Assembly: GCF_028875915.1 (NCBI RefSeq)
Contig: NZ_JAPEHW010000010.1
Span: forward strand, 1 to 41,454
DNA: 41,454 nt
DNA from: Pseudoalteromonas sp. G4
Lineage (GTDB): Bacteria; Pseudomonadota; Gammaproteobacteria; Enterobacterales; Alteromonadaceae
Reading direction: 5' to 3'
Below, one piece after another: positions 34,384 through 41,454 of the stretch; within the stretch, counting starts at the first letter, position 1, and every line of letters begins with the position of its first letter. The position numbers and the translations under genes were made by a program. The notes under the pieces are model-generated. The model was given only the letters and a program-made list of their open reading frames with translations, made no database searches and was not told where the DNA came from.

Positions 34384-36029
34384 TTTGCCACCTCAGTTAG
34401 CATTTGATCGTTTGCGGCGCCTGGCGGAACTAATGGCCAAACGTTTTCTTTATCATCTATACATGCGTGAAGAATATAAGGCCCTTCACTTGCCACTAGT
34501 TTGTCTATTGCAGCATCCACCTGATTTGCATGTGTGATTGTTTCACCTGGAATACCAAAAACAGCAGCCAATTGAACGAAATCAGGATTATCTGACAGGT
34601 TTGTTTCACTGTAGCGACCATCAAAGAAAAGTTGCTGCCATTGCCTTACCATACCTAAACGCTGGTTATCTAAAATAAGTAACTTAACGGGTAAATTGTT
34701 ACGGCGAATTGTGGCTAGCTCTTGAATGTTCATCATGATTGAACCATCGCCAGAAACCGTTAGTACAAAATCGTTAGGACGTGCTATTTGCGCACCAATT
34801 GCCGCAGGTAAACCAAAGCCCATGGTGCCTGCACCACCGCTGCTTAAGTGATTGCTAGGGTGCGAAAACTTCATGTGTTGCGCCACCCACATCTGGTGCT
34901 GACCAACATCACAGCACACCACGCCATTATTTGGCATTAGCTGACTTAAACGGTTTAGTAAATAGGGTGCATATACTTTCTCACCAGGGTAATCATAGCG
35001 CCATGCATGTTGCTGCTGCATGTTACTGATATGCGCCAGCCACTCAGGGTTAGTTTTATGTGTTGCTAAATGCGGTAGTGAATCTTTTAAATCAGCAACA
35101 AGTGAGGCGTTAACCGGTTTACGCTTACCCACCTCAGCAGCATCCACATCTAAATGGATAACCTTAGCCTTGCTGGCAAATTTAGCAAGGTTACCTGTTA
35201 CACGGTCGTCAAAACGCGCACCAATGCACACTAACAAATCACACTCTTGCACAGCTAAGTTGGCAGCTTGACCGCCGTGCATTCCTAGCATGCCTAAATC
35301 ATATGGATAATCTGGTTTCACTGAACCAAGCGCTTTCAATGTGCTTACCGCAGGCATATTGGTCGTTTTTAAGAATTGCATAAGCTCATCTTGCGCATCA
35401 GCCATTTGCACACCACCACCAATATATGCCAATGGCTTCTTCGCTTGGCTTAGTAACTCATTGGCTTTGGCGAGTTCTGACTGTTTAAATTCAGGTTTGT
35501 AATCGTCAGCAGCTAACCATGGTTGATAAGTCACCGCGCCCATTTGAATATCTTTTGGAATATCAACAAGCACTGGACCTGGGCGACCTGACTGTGCCAA
35601 GTGCATTGCTTCTTGAAGTATCTCTGCTAAATCTTCGGCACGTTCTACCATGTAGCTGTGCTTAGTACAGCTTAATGACATACCGAGTACATCAACTTCT
35701 TGGAAGGCATCTGAGCCAATTGCTGCTGTAGGTACTTGTCCTGTAATTGCAAGTAGCGGCACAGAGTCCATCATGGCATCAGCAAGCGCAGTGATAAGGT
35801 TTGTTGCACCTGGGCCTGAAGTTGCAAAACAAACCCCTAATTTACCTGTGCTTCTGGCATAACCTACAGCAGCAAAACCCGCGCCTTGTTCATGACGGGT
35901 AAGATAGTGTTTAACAGGCGAGCCGTACAAAGCATCGTAAATCGGCATAATGGCACCACCAGGGTAACCAAATACCTCTTTCACGCCATGTTTGGCTAAT
36001 AAATCGATTGTTAACTCTGCACCTGTCAT
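34380..36029 (-). CDS. ilvG: Acetolactate synthase II large subunit
   Basis: 549-residue thiamine diphosphate enzyme joining pyruvate with pyruvate or 2-oxobutanoate. The frame is intact, unlike ilvG of E. coli K-12. The active-site Glu lies in LTRHEQGAGFAAVGYARSTG (about 39-58), the FAD site region in the middle, and the ThDP/Mg motif is VSGDGSIMMNIQELATI (about 450-466). It opens the operon, behind the ilvL leader and attenuator, with an AGGGTAGAG SD. Confidence 0.97.
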   Translation of the reverse strand: MTGAELTIDLLAKHGVKEVFGYPGGAIMPIYDALYGSPVKHYLTRHEQGAGFAAVGYARSTGKLGVCFATSGPGATNLITALADAMMDSVPLLAITGQVPTAAIGSDAFQEVDVLGMSLSCTKHSYMVERAEDLAEILQEAMHLAQSGRPGPVLVDIPKDIQMGAVTYQPWLAADDYKPEFKQSELAKANELLSQAKKPLAYIGGGVQMADAQDELMQFLKTTNMPAVSTLKALGSVKPDYPYDLGMLGMHGGQAANLAVQECDLLVCIGARFDDRVTGNLAKFASKAKVIHLDVDAAEVGKRKPVNASLVADLKDSLPHLATHKTNPEWLAHISNMQQQHAWRYDYPGEKVYAPYLLNRLSQLMPNNGVVCCDVGQHQMWVAQHMKFSHPSNHLSSGGAGTMGFGLPAAIGAQIARPNDFVLTVSGDGSIMMNIQELATIRRNNLPVKLLILDNQRLGMVRQWQQLFFDGRYSETNLSDNPDFVQLAAVFGIPGETITHANQVDAAIDKLVASEGPYILHACIDDKENVWPLVPPGAANDQMLTEVAK

Positions 36030-36075
36030 TTTCTCTACCCTGTGATGTTTACTAATTGCTCATTTTCTTACTGCC

Positions 36076-36110
36076 AAAAAAAAGCCCCCGGACTTTTCAG
36101 TTCGGGGGCT
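36076..36110 (-). terminator. Attenuator terminator of the ilv operon
   Basis: On the minus strand AGCCCCCG, then an AC/GT extension, and CGGGGGCT (36083-36110) form a GC-rich stem followed by nine T. The second copy of GGGGGCT in the leader (36145-36151 region) can pair with the AGCCCCC arm (36103-36110 complement) to form an antiterminator. Stalled translation of ilvL would favour the antiterminator. Confidence 0.9.
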
Positions 36111-36138
36111 CTCTCAATGCTTAACTTTTGCTACAGCA

Positions 36139-36210
36139 CTACGAAGCCCCCGCGGTAATAATAATCACCACGTTAATAATTAGGACTAGTACGTTTACTG
36201 TTTTAAACAT
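36139..36210 (-). CDS. ilvL: ilv operon leader peptide
   Basis: A 23-residue ORF on the minus strand, from ATG 36210 to TAG 36139: MFKTVNVLVLIINVVIIITA then GAS. Twelve of 23 codons are Val, Leu or Ile, including VLVLII and VVIII runs, as expected for attenuation by all three branched-chain amino acids. It is directly followed by the antiterminator and terminator elements and ilvG. It is too short for routine gene callers. Confidence 0.92.
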   Translation of the reverse strand: MFKTVNVLVLIINVVIIITAGAS

Positions 36211-36242
36211 GTGTTTAAGCAACCATAAATTCTTTACAAAAA

Positions 36243-36305
36243 TAGCCAAACACCCTCGTGCTTGGCTTCTTTTTTATTAGTATCGTTTATGGACCAAAAA
36301 GTCAA
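36243..36305 (-). promoter_or_regulatory. ilv operon promoter and 5'-end hairpin
   Basis: A -35 TTGACT (36300-36305), 17-bp spacer and TACTAA -10 (36277-36282) predict a start near 36270, 60 nt before ilvL. The RNA would begin with the hairpin GCCAAGCAC/GTGTTTGGC (36246-36266), which is also followed by a T run on either strand and could end transcripts entering from either side. The rest of the gap up to 36559 is AT-rich and holds the promoter of the TraB/GumN gene, which I cannot place. Confidence 0.55.
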
Positions 36306-36559
36306 TCAAGAAATCTATGCAAATTTAAATTAAGAAAAACCATTTAAAATCAAAATAAACAACCAAAAACACCTTTATTAGATAAAAAATCCATTTTATA
36401 CAATTTTCAAGATTATGTATGCGAAGTACGATACTTATTTGAATATCAGTTTAATTTTGCAAAGCTTATAACTTTTTTGTTAAAAAATAAGCAAAGACTA
36501 ATATTGTGCTATCAAGTACACTGCTTATTAAAATTAAAAGCTCACAGCAAGGATCCGCA

Positions 36560-37456
36560 ATGCGATTTTTCTTACTACTCAAAATCCTTTTATTACCTTT
36601 CTTTTTACTCAGCTTTGCTCAACCAGTTTTTGCTAATAGCAAAATTACCCCCTCGCTTTGGCAAGTCGAAAAAAATGGTGTGACATCTTACTTACTAGGC
36701 ACCGTTCACCTTGGAGATCAACAAATGGCAGGCCTGCCGAGCTATGTAAAAAAGGCAATTGAAAAAACCGAAAAGCTCGTTGTTGAAGTCGATTTATCTA
36801 AAATAAATCCCCTTGAGCAACAACAAATCATGATTAGCTACATGATGTTACCTTCAGGCAAAACCCTGAAATCTGAAATATCAGCTAAAAATTACAAAGC
36901 CCTAAGTAACTACCTGACCAAGCAAGGTTTAAGCATGGAATTATTCCAGCCAATGCAACCCTTTGCTGTAATGTTACAAATTACCTTAATGGAATATCAA
37001 AAAGCAGGTTACCAAGATACCTATGGTATTGATAAGCAAGTAATGAATGTTGCTCAGCGTTTACAAATCCCAATAATGCAATTAGAAACCCTAGAGCAAC
37101 AAATGGGCATGTTTAAAAGCTTTAACAAACACAACAACAAAATGATTGAAGACGGTTTGAAAGAACTAGCGGATATGGATAAATACTTTAATCGTTTAAT
37201 AGGCAGCTGGAAGCGCGGAGATGATGCAGCCCTTGAGAGTTATTACCGCGAAACCTTTACAGGCGACAGCTATAGCGCCTTAACTGAAAAAGTACTACTA
37301 ACCAATCGTAATAAAGACTGGGTGAAGCAACTAAAATCAAAACTTACTAAAGAGCCGCATTTTATTGCTGTTGGCGCCTTGCATTTACACGGCCCAGAAG
37401 GCTTATTAGAGCTACTTAAAAAAGAAGGTTTTAAACTTTCGAAAAAAAATAAATAA
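36560..37456 (+). CDS. TraB/GumN family protein
   Basis: 298-residue exported protein of the TraB/GumN family, a metalloprotease-like fold of uncertain bacterial function. It has a signal peptide (about 1-26, ending VFANS) and the two family histidine motifs, YLLGTVHLGD (about 43-52) and AVGALHLHGPEGLL (about 274-287). The start is ATG 36560 behind AAGGA at 6-nt spacing; a longer in-frame start at 36506 would put 18 polar residues ahead of the signal peptide. It may be co-expressed with the DUF4097-like gene 92 bp downstream. Confidence 0.85.
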   Translation: MRFFLLLKILLLPFFLLSFAQPVFANSKITPSLWQVEKNGVTSYLLGTVHLGDQQMAGLPSYVKKAIEKTEKLVVEVDLSKINPLEQQQIMISYMMLPSGKTLKSEISAKNYKALSNYLTKQGLSMELFQPMQPFAVMLQITLMEYQKAGYQDTYGIDKQVMNVAQRLQIPIMQLETLEQQMGMFKSFNKHNNKMIEDGLKELADMDKYFNRLIGSWKRGDDAALESYYRETFTGDSYSALTEKVLLTNRNKDWVKQLKSKLTKEPHFIAVGALHLHGPEGLLELLKKEGFKLSKKNK

Positions 37457-37548
37457 TTTTTTAAACCTTTTTAAACGATGGTTGCGACTTACTAAATAAC
37501 TAACAGATAAAACTGATTAAAGCGCAGTCATCAAAAGGAATACAAACT

Positions 37549-38169
37549 ATGAAAAAATTAGCGTTAGCAATGACTTTAATCGCAGCAAGCATTTCAACTA
37601 ATCTTTATGCCGCTGACGAAAAACGCATTACCGAAACACTTACTATGACACAAGGTCAAAACCTAGAAATCAATTTCCCGGTTGGCAGTATTGAAATCAT
37701 CACTGTTGATAGCAATGAGCTTAGCATTGAAATTGAAATCGAAGGTAAAGACGAAGGTTGGTTTTCAAAAAATCGCGATGTATCAAACATTGAGCTAAGC
37801 AAACGTGTTCGTGATAATCGCATTTCATTAGAAATTGATGAAGATAACCTAAACCAAGAGTGGGTAATTAAAGTGCCAAAATCAGCAGCCATTGATATTG
37901 AAGTGGGTGTTGGCAGCATTGAAATTGAGAAACTTGAAAACTCAGTAGAAGCTGAAGTAGGTGTAGGTTCAATTCGTATTGATACCGTACTTGATGACTT
38001 TAAACGCATCGAATTATCAACTGGTGTTGGTGATACAAGCATTAAAGGCTTTAGCGGTGATTTAGAAAGCTCTCGCAACATTGTTAGTTCAGAAACACGT
38101 TACAGAGGTAACGGTGAACACAGCATTGAAGCGGAAGTGGGTGTAGGCGATATCAAGGTTCGTAAATAA
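37549..38169 (+). CDS. Secreted DUF4097-like beta-repeat protein
   Basis: 206-residue exported protein with a signal peptide (1-21, ending LYA). The mature part is almost all beta-strand and repeats a short motif: FPVGSIEI, VGVGSIEI, VGVGSIRI, TGVGDTSI and VGVGDIKV at about 15-25 residue spacing, as in a beta-solenoid of the DUF4097 type. The middle is very acidic. Function is unknown. ATG 37549 follows AAGGA at about 10-nt spacing. It ends at a strong terminator shared with the opposing TonB-like gene. Confidence 0.72.
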   Translation: MKKLALAMTLIAASISTNLYAADEKRITETLTMTQGQNLEINFPVGSIEIITVDSNELSIEIEIEGKDEGWFSKNRDVSNIELSKRVRDNRISLEIDEDNLNQEWVIKVPKSAAIDIEVGVGSIEIEKLENSVEAEVGVGSIRIDTVLDDFKRIELSTGVGDTSIKGFSGDLESSRNIVSSETRYRGNGEHSIEAEVGVGDIKVRK

Positions 38170-38185
38170 TCACCCAAAACTGAAC

Positions 38186-38216
38186 ATTAAAAAGGCGCTT
38201 AGAGCGCCTTTTTAAT
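38186..38216. terminator. Bidirectional terminator between convergent genes
   Basis: AAAAAGGCGCT (38189-38199), loop TAG and AGCGCCTTTTT (38203-38213) form an 11-bp stem with A and T runs on both sides, serving the DUF4097-like gene on one strand and the TonB-like gene on the other. Confidence 0.9.
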
Positions 38217-38220
38217 TTGT

Positions 38221-39273
38221 TTAGATTTTTTGTTCATCATGGTGAACATCTGCCAATCTAAATTTGGCGTTTGCATCACCAAAAACATAAACCGAACATC
38301 TGCCCCAAGACTCAGGAATTTGCCACTTATTGCCTGACTCAACCAAAAATTGGGAATGATAATTATCGCAACGAATTTCAAGGTTAGTTAGATTGCCACT
38401 GACATTATCAATCACAAAACCACTGCGCTCTAACTGATAACGCCAAAAATCGCGCTCACCTATTTCTGCATCAATCACTAATGGCTTATCACTGGCTAAA
38501 TAAGCGGTTATTTGTTCGTAGTAAGGTGTTAATTTCGCTACATTCGGGTTGTCAGAATAATGCGTTTGCAAGTTTTCAAATATCGACTTTGCATCACCAT
38601 AAAGCTGACGCTCAACAGCTAAACTAAACGCTCGTGCTGCAAACGCACTGTACTGCGTTTCTTTTTGTAATTCACGGTGTCTCAGAGCGCTTTTAATGGC
38701 ATTAAGCTCAGCTTCAGTGTCCTTTTTTTGTTCCGCAATTAACGAATTAAGAATCGCATAATACATATCTTCATAGGCATTCCAGCGTCCTTTTTTTTCT
38801 ATTTTCGCCATTATTTTTTGCGCTTCAACAATGTTATTATCTTCCAAATAACGATTTGCCAATTTGTAGTGTTTTACAAACTTCTTTGACACACCTTTAG
38901 ACGCCCCGCCAAGTGAAAAATCAATTTGCACTTGGTTGCGGCATTGTTGAATCGCTTTACCGTCCATTGTTGCAGGTGAATATTGCCATTTTTTAATGGA
39001 TTTAAGTGCGTATGACTCAAATACTGGGTTAGATGAATTTTCCACAATCACATTAGATGTTGTGCCATCAGGCTCAACTACAAAACTCAATTGTACCCAC
39101 CCTTCTTTACCCTCTTTAGCAGCACTAATTGGGTATTTTGGTGGCACACGTTTAATCGCCTCAGCATTAACGATGGTATTTAAATGTAGCTGCTCAGTTT
39201 TATTGATTACAGGATTAATCTCAGCTGCACTTAACGCGCTAGTTGAAAACACAAGAAGTGAAAAGGCAATCAT
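38221..39273 (-). CDS. Periplasmic protein with TonB C-terminal-like domain
   Basis: 350 residues: a signal peptide (about 1-17, ending LSAA), a TonB C-terminal-type domain at about 38-125 (VPPKYPISAAKEGKEGWVQL, then VEPDGT, then IKKWQYSPATMDGKAI) and a 220-residue helical then mixed C-terminal region with two Cys (about 307 and 328). Unlike true TonB it has no proline-rich spanner, and the domain is at the N-terminus right after the signal peptide, so it cannot transduce energy in the usual way. It lies 35 bp downstream of the outer-membrane barrel gene, probably in one transcript. Function is not known. Confidence 0.72.
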   Translation of the reverse strand: MIAFSLLVFSTSALSAAEINPVINKTEQLHLNTIVNAEAIKRVPPKYPISAAKEGKEGWVQLSFVVEPDGTTSNVIVENSSNPVFESYALKSIKKWQYSPATMDGKAIQQCRNQVQIDFSLGGASKGVSKKFVKHYKLANRYLEDNNIVEAQKIMAKIEKKGRWNAYEDMYYAILNSLIAEQKKDTEAELNAIKSALRHRELQKETQYSAFAARAFSLAVERQLYGDAKSIFENLQTHYSDNPNVAKLTPYYEQITAYLASDKPLVIDAEIGERDFWRYQLERSGFVIDNVSGNLTNLEIRCDNYHSQFLVESGNKWQIPESWGRCSVYVFGDANAKFRLADVHHDEQKI

Positions 39274-39308
39274 ACTTAAATCCTTTTAGGTAAATAATTA
39301 TCAATACG

Positions 39309-40247
39309 TTACTCTTCATTGAAGTAAATTACAATGCTGCCACCGCTAAGCACACTGCCTTCGTTGTAATGCAAGCCAATGCCAATATTGTCAAACCATG
39401 ATGTCCAAGGCCGTGTATCGATAAGCAAACCGCCTCCATATTCATAGTAATGACCTGTGCTAAAAGCACTTCGCGCATCACCGCCTAAATCAACGCGTTG
39501 GAATTTCAAATATATCGATTCCGTGTGTTTTAGTTTTTGATCTAACTTGACAGTAGCACGCACACTATTTGCAAAATACCAACCTGACGGCGTTGCTTCT
39601 CGTGTTGGCTCATCACCGCCAAATCCTTTACCAAAGAAATGGTTATAACTTGATTTAACGAGCCAATGTCCCCAGCGACTCTCTTTTTTTCTGCTCAGCG
39701 TTAAACCAAAATCCGCTAACAAAGAATTAGCTGTGGTATTAAAATAAATTCCTTCCACTTCTGATTTTATAGCGCGGCTTTCAGGGCTTTTATAATCATG
39801 AATATTGTCGTAATGCATTATGTGAGCACCGGCATTCCACTCTAATAACCAATTTTCATAGCGATAAAGTTCGCTTTCGTAATCACCGTATGCAGTAAAA
39901 ATTTGATCATGGCTATCATCAGGGATAATTAAATTATCAAACAACACTTCTTGCGATTGTGAGATATAAGAAAAATGGGTATTGATACGAGACTTTTCAT
40001 CTAATTGATATGTGTACGGAAGGGCAAAAACCTGTAACTGCTTACGTAAATCTAAGCTTTGATCATTATTATCATCACCAAGCTGCTCTAAGATATTAAC
40101 AGGATCAAAGTTACCAAAACCAAATCGCACCACGTCTGAATCACTGAGCACCACAGACGATGCAAACGACTCTTCATAAGCTTTCTTTACCGTCGCAAAC
40201 GATGGCACGCAAAACAAGACAAAAAACAATAATCCTAACTTTCTCAC
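39309..40247 (-). CDS. Solitary outer-membrane beta-barrel protein
   Basis: 312 residues with a signal peptide (1-18, ending SFA). The rest alternates polar and aromatic residues in strands (for example QVFALPYTYQLDEKSRINTHFSYISQ), typical of an outer-membrane barrel. It resembles the solitary autotransporter-like barrel family, which has no passenger domain. The last strand is GGSIVIYFNEE and does not end in Phe. It is upstream of the TonB-domain protein gene by 35 bp. Substrate and role are unknown. Confidence 0.7.
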   Translation of the reverse strand: MRKLGLLFFVLFCVPSFATVKKAYEESFASSVVLSDSDVVRFGFGNFDPVNILEQLGDDNNDQSLDLRKQLQVFALPYTYQLDEKSRINTHFSYISQSQEVLFDNLIIPDDSHDQIFTAYGDYESELYRYENWLLEWNAGAHIMHYDNIHDYKSPESRAIKSEVEGIYFNTTANSLLADFGLTLSRKKESRWGHWLVKSSYNHFFGKGFGGDEPTREATPSGWYFANSVRATVKLDQKLKHTESIYLKFQRVDLGGDARSAFSTGHYYEYGGGLLIDTRPWTSWFDNIGIGLHYNEGSVLSGGSIVIYFNEE

Positions 40248-40366
40248 AACAAACGATTTTTTATTTTAATTAGAGACAATTAGCGGTAGTTATACCATTA
40301 AACATAAGTGGATTGCAGCGAGCAAAAATAAATTTTATTGACATTTAGACGTCCAAAATGTTTCAA

Positions 40367-40395
40367 TTGCCGCTCAATCACCCTATTTATAGTAA
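40367..40395 (+). promoter_or_regulatory. Possible promoter of the riboswitch-dapA transcript
   Basis: TTGCCG (40367-40372), a 17-bp spacer and TAGTAA (40390-40395) lie 33 bp before the riboswitch. A perfect TTGACA (40338-40343) is also present but has no -10 at proper distance. Weak assignment. Confidence 0.35.
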
Positions 40396-40427
40396 TCAGC
40401 TTACCAAAAGCTGCTTGCTCAAGGGCT

Positions 40428-40570
40428 GGAAGAGGTGCGTTATTCAGGTAGTTCAGTTGAGGAGAGCAAACTCCTAAGACTCTGAACGAGGGGAATTAAC
40501 GCCGAGAGAGTATTGTTTTTGCTAACTCTAACTCTCGGGCGTCTGGGCTGAATCCCAGCGACTGTCACCA
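40428..40570 (+). promoter_or_regulatory. Lysine riboswitch (L box) aptamer
   Basis: The conserved L-box elements occur in order: AGAGGTGCG (40431-40439), GTAGTTCAGTTGAGGAG, the GAGGGGAA internal stretch, ACGCCGAGAGAG pairing with CTCTCGGGCGT, the TGGG-CTGAA-TCCCA hairpin, and CTGTCACC (40562-40569), whose CACC closes P1 with GGTG. Lysine binding should stabilise P1 and reduce expression of dapA downstream, the first lysine-branch enzyme. Confidence 0.93.
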
Positions 40571-40651
40571 ATTACTTGATTACAAGTAAATAAGTTTGGT
40601 GGAGAGCTTCTGGTCTTAGAAAAATAAGGCCATTTGCCTTATCTATTTTTT
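40566..40651 (+). terminator. Riboswitch expression platform with terminator
   Basis: The terminator is ATAAGGC (40624-40630), loop CATTT, GCCTTAT (40636-40642), then CTATTTTTT. Just upstream, CACCAATTACTTG (40566-40578) can pair with CAAGTAA (40583-40589) and TTGGTG (40596-40601). This fold uses the CACC strand of P1, so it competes with the lysine-bound form. A further hairpin (CTTCGAA/TTCGAAG within AGTCCA/TGGACT, about 40652-40694) lies before dapA. Confidence 0.7.
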
Positions 40652-40740
40652 AAGTCCATTGCTCTTCGAATTTTTAGTTGTTCGAAGTGGACTGAGCCTT
40701 CCCTTAGCCTATCTCCGAACACACACTAAGTTCGCTAGAG

Positions 40741-41454
40741 ATGAAATCACAATTTAATTTAGCGCAGTACCCACTGTGGACTGCATTAGTCACACCGTTT
40801 AATGAAAATGGTGAGATTGATTTTGATAACTTAGCTAAACTCGTTAACGAGCAGCAAGATGCTAACAATGGCATTTTATTACTCGGCAGCACTGGTGAAG
40901 GCTTAGCATTAACCACTTCAGAGCAACAAGCTGTTGTCAGTTTTGTTTGCGATTTATCACCAAACGTCCCTTTAATGGTTGCGGTTGGTGGTATCAACCT
41001 GCCTGAGCAACTTGCATGGTTAGACTTTTGTAATCAACACCCTATTGATGCGCTTTTATTGGGCTCACCGCTATACGCAAAGCCGGGATTAAAAGGGCAA
41101 ATACAATGGTTTGATGCATTACTTAGTGCAACTGAACTGCCATGCATGCTTTATAACGTGCCAGGTCGCAGCGCCGTTGCACTTGCGCCTGAATTGCTTT
41201 CAGCACTCAGTCATCACGAAAATCTTTGGGCATTAAAAGAAGCCAGTGGTGATATTAGCAAGTTCGAAGTCTTTAGAACCAGCAATCCAAATGTTGCTAT
41301 TTACAGTGGCGATGATGCCTTAATGCCTTATTTTGCCCAAGCAGGCGCCAAAGGCTTAGTATCAGTTGCGGCAAACGCATGGCCTAAACAAACCGCTGAG
41401 TTTGTTCGCAGATCGCTGTCTGGTACGCCAAACTTATTTACTACATGGAGCGAG
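40741..41454 (+). CDS. dapA: 4-hydroxy-tetrahydrodipicolinate synthase (3' end outside window)
   Basis: 238 residues are visible and run off the right edge. The protein has the DapA TIM-barrel features: LVTPFNENGEIDFDNL near the start, the GSTGEG loop (49-54), Tyr138 in LYNVPGRS and the Schiff-base lysine K166 in LKEASGD. It condenses pyruvate with aspartate semialdehyde, the first step of the lysine/diaminopimelate branch. The lysine riboswitch upstream supports the call over other members of the DapA/NanA family. The start is ATG 40741, with only a weak SD (CTAGAG) directly before it. Confidence 0.9.
   Translation, partial: MKSQFNLAQYPLWTALVTPFNENGEIDFDNLAKLVNEQQDANNGILLLGSTGEGLALTTSEQQAVVSFVCDLSPNVPLMVAVGGINLPEQLAWLDFCNQHPIDALLLGSPLYAKPGLKGQIQWFDALLSATELPCMLYNVPGRSAVALAPELLSALSHHENLWALKEASGDISKFEVFRTSNPNVAIYSGDDALMPYFAQAGAKGLVSVAANAWPKQTAEFVRRSLSGTPNLFTTWSE

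Noticed and set aside
1..41454. CRISPR arrays, insertion sequences, prophage, tRNA genes or defence genes
   Set aside because: No spaced repeats, transposase-like or phage-like proteins, or cloverleaf sequences were seen; gene content is core metabolism.

Overview
The window reads as an ordinary, low-GC core chromosome segment of a marine gammaproteobacterium of the Alteromonadales, most like Pseudoalteromonas. The grounds are protein resemblance, the NagP/GH20 chitin genes, cytochromes c4 and c5, an intact ilvGMEDA operon and the E. coli-like order polA / engB / yihI / hemN. I see no phage, insertion sequence, CRISPR array, tRNA or defence island. The species call is inference.

Layout. 1-110: a leftward rRNA-type promoter, so an rrn operon probably starts just left of the window. 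200-4540: two leftward chitin/GlcNAc genes (sugar transporter and GH20 hexosaminidase), each with a NagR-type palindrome. 4628-6849: gamma-glutamyltransferase and MutT. 6916-9686: secA, whose 5' end carries an out-of-frame 59-bp tandem duplication. 10034-11657: dciA, yceI and a DUF1285 gene. 11662-14919: hemN, DUF2489, yihI and a zinc-finger methyltransferase. 14972-15250: a CsrB/CsrC-like small RNA. 15495-17116: cytochrome c4 and engB. 17131-17225: a candidate RNA at the Spot 42 position. 17403-20147: polA. 20640-24635: elbB, cytochrome c5 and a GAF-GAF-GGDEF protein with a decayed EAL domain. 24637-29622: rep, ubiK, a periplasmic binding protein, carbonic anhydrase and a methyltransferase. 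29729-36210: ilvL-G-M-E-D-A with attenuator. 36560-40247: envelope proteins of poorly known function. 40428-41454: a lysine riboswitch and dapA, cut by the right edge.

How the genes work together. The first block splits chitin oligosaccharides and imports GlcNAc. secA and dciA diverge from a shared region, as in other gammaproteobacteria. The polA-to-hemN block keeps both intergenic RNA positions known in E. coli (spf and csrC), with cytochrome c4 and a methyltransferase inserted. The ilv operon shows classical leader-peptide attenuation, and dapA shows riboswitch control.

The most unusual observation is the secA duplication. It breaks the frame of an essential gene, yet a canonical -1 slippery heptamer lies in the one short overlap where a shift would restore it. 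An assembly error is the leading alternative. The best RNA candidate is the nine-GGA transcript at the csrC position.
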